64,000 nucleotides of DNA. It comes from Lunularia cruciata (lineage: Eukaryota > Streptophyta > Marchantiopsida > Lunulariales > Lunulariaceae). Shown here piece after piece: positions 32,893-41,250 of this stretch. Numbering within the stretch: position 1 is the stretch's first letter; each line of letters begins with the position of its first letter. Location of the stretch: positions 38,727,493-38,791,492 of the forward strand of contig OX419759.1 in NCBI GenBank assembly GCA_948567375.1, written 5' to 3'. Position numbers and translations under genes: made by a program. The notes under the pieces were generated by a model, which ran no database searches, was not told the DNA's origin, and worked only from the letters and a program-made list of their open reading frames with translations.

Positions 32893-35800
32893 GTCAGTAC
32901 GTCTTCCACTCCTACTACAGTTACAAAGGATACTTGGGAGCCAGATCTTGGACCCAAGCTTATTGGAGAGGAAAGACGGAGGGTTTGGAGGTTCTTGAGG
33001 AGTCACACGAGTTGTTTGGCCTTCAGTATGAAGGATTTGGGTGCTCTGAAGGGACCTGGTATACGGATTGAGCTGACTAGCGACACACCTGTTTTCCGAT
33101 GTCCTTATCGATATAGTGAGATGGAGAGGACATTGATTCAGAGCCGGAGTAGTGACCTTTTTGAGGCTGGTTTGGTGGAGATTTCACATAGAGAGTATGC
33201 ATCAGCAACAGTGATGCCAGCCAAGAAGGATATGCATGGCAAATATACAGATAGGCGGATGTGTGGAGATTACCGTCCTATCAACCGACAGACCAGGGCT
33301 GATCGGTATGCCATGCCTACACCGGAGGAGATTTTTGATGCGATTGGGCATGCAAAGGTCTTTAGTACTTTGGATCTTCGAGCGGGATATCATCAGTTGC
33401 CGATCAGGGAAGAAGATAAGTCCAAGATAGCATTTTGGGCTATTGATCCTCACGGCAAGGATGTGTTATATCAGTGGAGATTCTTACCATTTAGGTTGAA
33501 GAATGCTCCTGCTGAGTTCCAGAGGGTCATGGATAGGATCCTAGCTGGACTGGATTTTGCTCGGTGCTATATTGATGACATTTTGGTGTATAGCACTACT
33601 GTGGAGGAGCATGAGCGACAGTTGTTGGAGGTGTTTGAGAGGTTGAGATCTCATGGACTCAAACTACATCCTGGGAAGTGTAGGTTCTTCCACGAGCAGG
33701 TTGAGTATTTGGGTCACACTATCTACCCCGGAGGACTTGGTGTTCAGCAGACCAAGGTGGAGGCTATTGCACGTATTCCTCGGCCTACGGATGTGAGTAG
33801 AGTGCGAGCATTCCTTGGGTTGGCGAACTTCTATCGCCGCTATGTTAGAGGATTTAGTGCCATTGCCAAGGCCTTGACGAAGCTGACCAAGCTTACACAG
33901 GAGTGGTGTTGGGGAGATGAGCAGGAGAGAGCTTTTGTAGAGCTCAAGGAGAGGTTGACATCTGCTCCTATTTTGAGGAGACCGATCAGGGGACGACCAT
34001 TTCAGGTTCATACTGATTGGAGTATGTTGGGGCTTGGAGCGGTGCTCACCCAGCATGATGATGAGGAGAAGGAGTTTGTGGTGGCCTATGCTAGTCGCTC
34101 CAACAATTCAGCGGAGGTGAAGTATAGTTCATATGAGGGAGAGTGCTTGGCAGCAGTTTGGGCAGTAGCACATTTCCGATGTTACCTATTTGGTAACCCC
34201 TTCACTCTCATCATTGATCATCAGCCGCTGAAGTGGTTGATGGAGTCCGACAAGCTTTCAGGGAAGCTTGCACGATGGGCTCTGATTTTACAAGAGTATG
34301 ATTTCACGGTTGTTCACAGACCTGGAGTGGTGAACCGTGATGCAGATGGGTTGAGTAGAAACCCATGTCCCAGCCAGCAGGATCAGACCGGAGCACGTTG
34401 GCATGGTGAGACAAATGAGGAGATGGTGCCAGGTTGGCATGCATCAGCCTTTCTGTGTATATTTGCAGAGACATTGGTGGTATCTCTCTCAGCGCATACA
34501 AGAGGAGTTATTGAGGTCACAGATCCAGAGAGTGAAGATATTGGTACAGTTCAGCGAGACATTCATGATGATGTCTTAGTGATGGACTATCTTCGCACTG
34601 GTGTTGTGGGTGGCACAGTTGGGGCCAAGGAGAGAGACCGTGTTCTTCAGCGAGCCAGATGGTTCAGATTGGAGGGTAGACACCTTTTGCGTGTATGGGA
34701 GGATGGTAGAGTGCGAGTAGTACCACTTCCATCACAGAGACCACAGTTGGTTAGTCATGCTCATGAGGAGCTAGGACATTTTGGAGTAAAGCGTACATAT
34801 AGCTTACTCCAGAGTCATTATTGGTGGCGCGGTATGCAGACCGAGGTACAGCAGTTTGTTGCCAGATGTGTGGTTTGTGACCGAGTTAGAGCATCATTCA
34901 ATGCTCCTACGCCACAGTTACACCCATTACCTATCATGGGATTGGGTTACCGTTGGAGTTTGGACTTTGCCGGACCTTTACCGCTGACTGTGAGACATCA
35001 TCGGTATGTTTTGGTGATGGTGGAGCACTTCTCCAAGTGGATTGAGTTGGTGGCACTTCCTGACAAGTCTAGTGAAGGGACAGCTTACTCATTCCTGAAT
35101 CGAGTTCTTAGTCATTTTGGTGCACCAGCTGAGGTTTTGACTGATCAGGGTACAGAGTTCTTGGGAGAGTTTCAGGTCTTGTGTGACAAGGCTTTGATTG
35201 ATCATCGTACTACATCCCGAGATCACCATGAGGCAGATGGCTTAGCAGAGAGAGTGGTTCAGATGGTGAAGAGAGGATTGCGAAAGTATGGTTTGCAGAG
35301 AGGCCACTTGGGAGATTGGGATCTCCAGTTACCTTGGTTGGCCATGGGCTATCGGTTCAGCCGGCAAGCCTCCTTAGCATCCTTCTCTCCATACTTTCTA
35401 CTCTATGGACGAGATCCAGATTTACCTGCAGCCATTCGTCGAGATGCTACTGTAGTTTTGGACTTGGATGACCCTGATGTATGGATGAGCGCATGTTCTC
35501 AGCGGGCAGAGATCTTTCGGAGAGTGATGCCGATGGCCTTCGAGAACTTGGCAATTGCTCAGCATAGAGATACTTTACGCTATGCTACCATTCGACGAGG
35601 AGGTTATAGACCCTTGATCCGTCGATTTCATCCAGGCGACTATGTATATCTACAGCAGACAGCACCAACGACACTTGATGTTTCTACAGGCCGCACTATC
35701 TTGAGAGTGCGCGAGGTTTTGCCATCTGGAGTCCTTGTGTTAGAAGGACGTGATGGTGTTGTTTGGAAGGATCATGTGTGCAATTGTGCGCCATGCCACC

Positions 35801-36000
35801 TCCCAAACATTGATGGTACTATGGACCCAAGCTTGGCACTTGTACGTGCAGGCTTGAGGTGTATGTTATGTGGCTCTTCTGGTGGAGCTGCTACTATGTT
35901 AGTGTGTGATAGCTGTTCGAGAGGATGGCATATGGCATGTATGACTCCTCCCCTCACGGTGGTTCCTCAGGGACAGTGGTTATGTCCTAGATGTACTTGA
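32887..36000 (+). CDS. pol: pol: reverse transcriptase, RNase H, DDE integrase and C-terminal PHD finger
   Basis: Open from 32887 to TGA at 35998-36000 with no stop; residues here are counted from 32995. RT: MCGDYRPINRQTRADRY, FSTLDLRAGYHQ, and the catalytic YIDD at 192-195. RNase H: HTDWSMLGLGAV, SSYEGECLAAVW, LIIDHQPLKWL, VNRDADGLSRN. Integrase: HHCC zinc-binding part (HEELGH ... CVVCDR), then catalytic D657 (WSLDFAGP), D717 (LTDQGTEF) and E752 (DGLAERVVQ), followed by a GPY/F-like region (RRFHPGDYVYLQ). The C-terminus is a perfect C4HC3 PHD finger: C956, C959, C971, C974, H979, C982, C997, C1000, with QWLCPRC. Copies RNA into DNA and integrates it. The PHD finger occupies the place where chromoviruses carry a chromodomain and may direct the integrase to modified histones. 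Confidence 0.93.
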   Translation, partial: QPVSTSSTPTTVTKDTWEPDLGPKLIGEERRRVWRFLRSHTSCLAFSMKDLGALKGPGIRIELTSDTPVFRCPYRYSEMERTLIQSRSSDLFEAGLVEISHREYASATVMPAKKDMHGKYTDRRMCGDYRPINRQTRADRYAMPTPEEIFDAIGHAKVFSTLDLRAGYHQLPIREEDKSKIAFWAIDPHGKDVLYQWRFLPFRLKNAPAEFQRVMDRILAGLDFARCYIDDILVYSTTVEEHERQLLEVFERLRSHGLKLHPGKCRFFHEQVEYLGHTIYPGGLGVQQTKVEAIARIPRPTDVSRVRAFLGLANFYRRYVRGFSAIAKALTKLTKLTQEWCWGDEQERAFVELKERLTSAPILRRPIRGRPFQVHTDWSMLGLGAVLTQHDDEEKEFVVAYASRSNNSAEVKYSSYEGECLAAVWAVAHFRCYLFGNPFTLIIDHQPLKWLMESDKLSGKLARWALILQEYDFTVVHRPGVVNRDADGLSRNPCPSQQDQTGARWHGETNEEMVPGWHASAFLCIFAETLVVSLSAHTRGVIEVTDPESEDIGTVQRDIHDDVLVMDYLRTGVVGGTVGAKERDRVLQRARWFRLEGRHLLRVWEDGRVRVVPLPSQRPQLVSHAHEELGHFGVKRTYSLLQSHYWWRGMQTEVQQFVARCVVCDRVRASFNAPTPQLHPLPIMGLGYRWSLDFAGPLPLTVRHHRYVLVMVEHFSKWIELVALPDKSSEGTAYSFLNRVLSHFGAPAEVLTDQGTEFLGEFQVLCDKALIDHRTTSRDHHEADGLAERVVQMVKRGLRKYGLQRGHLGDWDLQLPWLAMGYRFSRQASLASFSPYFLLYGRDPDLPAAIRRDATVVLDLDDPDVWMSACSQRAEIFRRVMPMAFENLAIAQHRDTLRYATIRRGGYRPLIRRFHPGDYVYLQQTAPTTLDVSTGRTILRVREVLPSGVLVLEGRDGVVWKDHVCNCAPCHLPNIDGTMDPSLALVRAGLRCMLCGSSGGAATMLVCDSCSRGWHMACMTPPLTVVPQGQWLCPRCT

Positions 36001-36158
36001 CCTATAGCTAGTTCATTCTTTATATGGTATAGATTGCAGACAGGCGACTAACGATGGGGCTCCATAGCACCCGGCCTCCTGATCTTTGCCCATTAGAGGG
36101 TATACCATATACTTAAAGTAGATGGCTATCTGGAGTTAGAGGGACCTAACCGCCAGCT
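36001..36158 (+). other. 3' untranslated segment of element 2
   Basis: Lies between the pol stop and the polypurine tract and is conserved in elements 0 and 3. No ORF. Confidence 0.7.
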
Positions 36159-36168
36159 AGGGGGGCGA
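36159..36168 (+). promoter_or_regulatory. Polypurine tract (plus-strand primer candidate)
   Basis: AGGGGGGCGA directly before block A. A matching tract is inverted in element 3 at about 36880-36890, and a decayed one precedes A in element 0 near 3991. Its place before A, not before B, conflicts with an ordinary LTR reading of the integrated ends. Confidence 0.7.
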
Positions 36169-36169
36169 T

Positions 36170-36274
36170 TGTGGCACTTTAGAGTCTATGTATGACTTAT
36201 GTGTGAGTTGTGCTTTTATAGTGTATGATGTTGACAGCGATGTATGTTGTGTAGCGATGTATATACGTACGACA
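36170..36274 (+). repeat. First 3' block A of element 2
   Basis: 105 bp, TGTGGCACTTTAGAG to ACGTACGACA. It joins B through GC, creating the palindrome GACAGCTGTC (36271-36280). Confidence 0.93.
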
Positions 36275-36276
36275 GC

Positions 36277-36725
36277 TGTCACGCCATTTGTAGTTCCGCA
36301 TCTAGATGCTTGGACACTGGAGTTCCAATGATGGTAGTTAGAGTTATTCTAGTTGTTTCTCAGGGACTACTTTCCGACGGTTAGATTTTGTGTTCGGGGT
36401 ACTAACTTCACGGTGGGGCCCACCGTCACTTTGCACCGTTTGCACCGTCGAGTGTGCCGTCAGCGGGACCGTTAGGGTTTCAGGGCTAGCTCGAGTCCAG
36501 GGGGTATAGTTTTGAAATGAGCTCCAGAGAGCTCACTTCTCTGATGTTGAGCCTTCGAGTTCCTGGCTATGGTGGACAGAGGCCGGTGAGCGTCACCTGG
36601 ATTCTTTATGCTTGAGTGGGTGTGGCTTGACTGTAATCAGTGCCCAGTTGTTGGCAGTTTATAGAGTGACAGATCAAGTACTGATCTGAGTTGAGTTGAG
36701 TTGAGAATGTTAAGCAATCTGATTA
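36277..36725 (+). repeat. 3' block B of element 2
   Basis: 449 bp, the same length as the 5' copy at 26877-27325, about 98% identical by eye. All mismatches seen are transitions. Confidence 0.93.
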
Positions 36726-36726
36726 T

Positions 36727-36831
36727 TGTGGCACTTTAGAGTCTATGTATGACTTATGTGTGAGTTGTGCTTTTATAGTGTATGATGTTGACAGCAATGT
36801 ATGTTGTGTAGCGATGTATATACGCACGACA
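36727..36831 (+). repeat. Terminal block A (second) of element 2
   Basis: 105 bp; differs from the first A by two transitions. Its end, GCACGACA, is the 3' integration boundary and is followed by the AAAC target duplication. Confidence 0.93.
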
Positions 36832-36877
36832 AAACACAACTCACACATAAGTCATACATAGACTCTAAAGTGCCACA
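36832..36877 (-). repeat. Proximal part of the first 3' block A of element 3, cut by element 2
   Basis: Minus strand starts TGTGGCACTTTAGAG at 36877 and stops at the element 2 insertion. Joined to 26814-26876, minus one AAAC, it gives an intact 105-bp A. The left AAAC copy is at 26873-26876. Confidence 0.9.
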
Positions 36878-37046
36878 ATTGCCCCCCTAGCTGGCGGTTA
36901 GGTCCCTCTAACTCCAGATAGCCATCTACTCTAAGTATATGGTATACCCTCTAATGGGCAAAGATTAGGAGGCCGGGTGCTATGGAGCCCCATCGTTAGT
37001 CGCTTGTCTGCAATCTATACCATATAAAGAATGAACTAGCTACAAG

Positions 37047-39600
37047 TCAAGTACATCTAGGACATAACCATTGTCCTTGAGGAACCACCATGAGGGGAGG
37101 AGTCATACATGCCATATGCCATCCTCTTGAACAGCTATCACACACTAACATAGTAGCAGCTCCACCAGAAGAGCCACATAACATACACCTCAAGCCTGCA
37201 CGTACAAGTGCCAAGCTTGGGTCCATAGTACCATCAATGTTTGGAAGGTGGCATGGCGCACAATTGCGCACATAATCCTTCCAAACAACACCATCACGTC
37301 CTTCTAACACAAGGACTCCAGATGGCAAAACCTCGTGCACTCTCAAGATAGTGCGGCCTGTAGAAACATCAAGTGTCATCGGTGTTGTCTGCTGTAGATA
37401 TACATAGTTGCCTGGATGAAATTGACGGATCGAGGGTCTATAACCTCCTCCTCGAATGATAGCATAGGGTAAAGTATCTCTATGCTGAGCAATTGCCAAG
37501 TTCTCAAAGGCCATCGGCATCACTCTCCGAAAGATCTCTGCCCATTGAGAACATGCGCTCATCCATACATCGGGGTCATCCAAGTCCAAAACTACAGTAG
37601 CATCTCGACAAATGGCTGCAAGTCAATCTGGCTCTTGTCCATAGAGTAGAAAGTATGGAGAGAAGGATGCTAAGGAGGCTTGCCGGCTGAACCGATAGCC
37701 CATGGCCAACCAAGGTAACTGGAGATCCCAATCTCCCAAGTGGCCTCTCTGCAAACCATACTTTCGCAATCCTCTCTTCACCGTCTGAACCACTCTCTCT
37801 GCTAAGCCATCTGTCTCAGGGTGATCTCGGGATGTAGTACGATGATCAATCAAAGCCTTGTCACACAAGACCTGAAACTCTCCCAAGAACTCTATACCCT
37901 AATCAGTCAAAACCTCAGCTGGAGCACCAAAATGACTAAGAACTTGATCCAAGAACGAGTAAGCTGTCCCTTCACTAGACTTGTCAGGAAGTGCCACCAA
38001 CTCAATCCACTTGGAGAAGTGCTCCACCGTCACCAAAACATACCGATGATGTCTCACAATCAGCGGTAAAGGTCTGGCGAAGTCCAAACTCTAATGGTAA
38101 CCCAATCCTATGATAGGTAATGGGTGTAACTGTGGCGTAGGAGCATTGAATGATGCTCTAACTCGGTCACAAACCACACATCTGGCAACAAATTGCTGCA
38201 CCTTGGTCTGCATACCGCGCCACCAATAATGACTCTGAAGTAAGCTATATGTACGCTTTACTCCAAAATTGTCCTAGCTCCTCATGAGCATGATGGACCA
38301 ACTGTGGTCTCTGTGATAGAAGTGGTACTACTCGCACTCTACCATCCTCCCATACACGCAAAAGGTGTCTACCCTCCAATCTGAACCGTCTGGCTCGCTG
38401 AAGAACACGGTCTCTCTCCTTGGCCCCAACTGTGCCACCCACAACACCAGTGCGAAGATAGTCCATCACTAAGACATCATCATGAATGTCTCACTGAACT
38501 GTAGCAATTCTTCACTCTTTGGATTTGTGACCTCAATAACTCTTCCTGTATGCACTGAGAGAGATACCACCAAAGTCTCTGCAAATATACACAGAAAGGC
38601 CGATGCATGCCAACTTGGCACCATCTCCTCATCTGTCTCACCATGCCAACGTGCTCCGGTCTGATCCTGCTGGCTGGGACATGGGTTTCTACTCAACCCA
38701 TCTGCATCACGGTTCACCACTCTAGGTCTGTGAACAACCGTGAAATCATACTCCTATAAAATCAGAGCCCATCGTGCAAGCTTCCCTGAAAGCTTGTCGA
38801 ACTCCATCAACCACTTCAGCGGCTGATGATCAATGATGAGAGTGAAGGGGTTACCAAATAGGTAACATCGGAAATGTGCTACTGCCCAAACTGCTGCCAA
38901 GCACTCTCCCTCATATGAACTATACTTTGCCTCCGCTGAATTGTTGGAGCGACTAGCATAGGCCACCACAAACTTCTTCTCCTCATCATCATGTTGGGTG
39001 AGCACCGCTCCAATCCCCAACATACTCCAATCAGTGTGAACCTGAAATGGTCGTCCCCTGATCGGTCTCCTCAAAATAGGAGTAGATGTCAACCTCTCCT
39101 TGAGCTCTACAAAAGCTCTCTCCTGCTCATCTCCCCAACACCACTCCTGTGTAAGCTTGGTCAGCTTCGTCAAGGCCTTGGCAATGGCACTAAATCCTCT
39201 AACATAGCGGCGATAGAAGTTTGCCAACCCAAGGAATGCTTGCACTCTGCTCACATCCGTAGGCCGAGGAATACGTGCAATAGCCTCCACCTTGGTCTGC
39301 TGAACACCAAGTCCTCCGGGGTAGATAGTGTGACCCAAATACTCAACCTGCTCGTGGAAGAACCTACACTTCCCAGGATGTAATTTGAGTCCATGAGATC
39401 TCAACCTCTCAAACACCTCGAACAACTGTCTCTCATGCTCCTCCACAGTAGTGCTATAAACCAAAATGCCATCAATATAGCATCAAGCAAAATCCAATCC
39501 AGCTAGGATCCTATCCATGACCCTCTGGAACTCAGCAAGAGCATTCTTCAACCCAAATGGTAAGCTTGGGTCCAAGATCTGGCTCCCAAGTATTATTTGT
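37047..39600 (-). pseudogene. pol of element 3 (RT deletion, broken)
   Basis: Minus-strand homologue of 32960-36000. The final 180-codon segment (37047-37589) keeps the late integrase and an intact C4HC3 PHD finger. Upstream pieces (37623-37886, 37899-38087, 38245-38469, 38469-38720, 38754-39464) are separated by stops and frameshifts. Relative to element 2, 524 bp covering the fingers and early palm of RT are missing; the junction is near 39568, where AAGCTTA meets CCATTT, with CTTA microhomology. The loss is not a multiple of three. Confidence 0.9.
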
Positions 39601-41250
39601 AATTGTAGTAGGAGTAGAAGACGTATTGACTGGCTGCTACACTGGGCCCTTGGGAGCAATAGTGTCATGCTCCCGACCACTAGAGGTCCCAACCTCTATG
39701 CGGAAAACTCCCTCCACTCTGGCTGCAAGCTCCACACGTCCTCTAGCTGCATCCCATGTGGACCAAGGGTGTAATCCAAGTAGCCCACGCTCACCTGGAT
39801 GGACTCTAAGTAGACCACTCTCCCTAGTAGCTACTGGATGTGTCCCAAGAATACCATGTCCACTTGGTCCATTGCCCCCAACATGTGCCTGAATTGTCTT
39901 GATAAGCACAGGGCTCACAAGTGTCCGAGTGGTGATGCCTATCAAGCGCATCCTACGCTGCTCTGCCAAGCCAAGGCTCACAATCCAAGTCAAACAGTTC
40001 AGGTCCATAGCCTGACCTAACACCTGACGTTTGGATGCCTCTGACACTGCTGGAATAGCGGTAATACCGGTGCAAAAACCCATCGCCCGCTCTCTCTCAT
40101 CAGCATTGGGCTCCACCAACTGCTGTAACTGTGAGTCCCAAACAAGTCCAGGTCCTCCCTCTCAAAAAGCATGAAAGCTTGGGAAACTCATGAGTGTGGG
40201 AAATGCAGCTCTAGGCTGTCCAACTAGGTTCACCACTGCCATAGGTGACCTATCAGCCACTACCACTGTCTGAGACTGACGTCCAACATCCAAGATATCA
40301 TCAACAAGAATGTGGTCTAGTCGCTGAATCCCATCATAACTACGCTGTAGAACCTCTCTGGGTAAGAGGTTCGTCCACCAAAGACAAAGACGATGAACCC
40401 GTGATCCCACTCTGGCTGCATCTAACAATACAACAGGTCCCATCTATGAATGGACCTGATGTGTACTCGCCACCACTCTAGTGTGAGAATCACCCATCAA
40501 TGGAACATTCTCCAAAAGGTAAGCTGGAGAAACAGACTGATGAACTTGGAGATGTCGTAGTATCCGTAACATCTCCCAAAACACACCAGAACAAGGATCC
40601 TGAAGACCCAAACCGCGGCCCACACGTGTATGTCCCTGACATGGCCATCCAGAAATCACCAAGTGAATAGGCCCATGTCTCTCTAAGTCATGCGCCCCCA
40701 GTAAGGAAATGTCTCATGGTAAGGCCTTCTGGTAACCTCTAACTATTGACATCAGTAATAACTCTGGATACCGATAGGCCAAGTGTGCCACATGATGTAG
40801 AGAGACTTGCCTAGCAGTCTCATCTCTCTCTACATACAAGTACCTCTGTACTCGTATACCCGCCTGTAACACCGCAGCTAGTCCGGTGCTGATCCCACCA
40901 AACAACTCCAATAGACATATCCCCTCTACTGGATACTGCCAAGCTATGAGTGTGGTATCTAGAGGTGTCAAAGCAATCGCCTCTGGAGGCTCATCCTCAC
41001 ACTCATCCCCTGATGGTACGAAGGCTCCACTCCAAGCCTATTGCACCAACTGATCCGCATGCTGCTGCAATGCCTCCTCTGAACTCCACAATGGAACATC
41101 CAAGGTGGATGGAACAATCCCACTCGTACTCCAAAGCCGATTGGTCTCCTATGGTACTGGAGTATCCTCTGCATGGGCGTTCCCCTCCAACAAGTCACCA
41201 GGCCAAGTAACTGCACCGCTGAAAGCTAAAACTGATGCTGCCATGGTCTA
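39601..41250 (-). pseudogene. DNA methyltransferase region of element 3 (broken)
   Basis: Homologue of 31270-32886. All motifs are still readable: LLELFGGISTGL (upstream piece 40714-40971), VISGWPCQGHTR and ENVPLMGD (40444-40662), the RVHRLCLWWTN region (40162-40443, where one motif VIII Arg reads Cys) and VLGQAMDLN (39637-40119). Stops separate the pieces, for example TGA after ALP near 40714 and TAG at 41248-41250. The TAG before RT (39637-39639) is shared with element 2. Confidence 0.88.

Larger units (their letters stand above)
26877..36831 (+). mobile_element. Element 2: near-full-length DNMT/PHD Ty3/Gypsy retrotransposon with B...A-B-A termini
   Basis: 9,955 bp, flanked by AAAC at 26873-26876 and AAAC at 36832-36835. 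Structure: B (26877-27325), leader (to about 28701), one reading frame 28702-36000 coding Gag, zinc knuckles, protease, C5 methyltransferase, RT, RNase H, integrase and PHD finger, then an untranslated tail, polypurine tract (36159-36168), A (36170-36274), GC, B (36277-36725), T, A (36727-36831). Four in-frame stops (28975, 29722, 31267, 32884) interrupt the frame. The two B copies differ at about nine positions and the A copies at two, all transitions, so the insertion or its last copying is fairly recent. Confidence 0.93.

Noticed and set aside
33664-34056. 130-residue antisense frame inside RT/RNase H (also 38991-39383)
   Set aside because: It is an antisense shadow of a conserved coding region; the sense frame has YIDD and RNase H motifs.
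36170-36725. A conventional LTR made of A-gc-B (TGTGGCAC to GATTA) next to the polypurine tract
   Set aside because: The 5' ends of elements 1-4 lack A before B, and target duplications lie outside B at the 5' end and outside the second A at the 3' end. A plain LTR reading does not fit the integrated copies.
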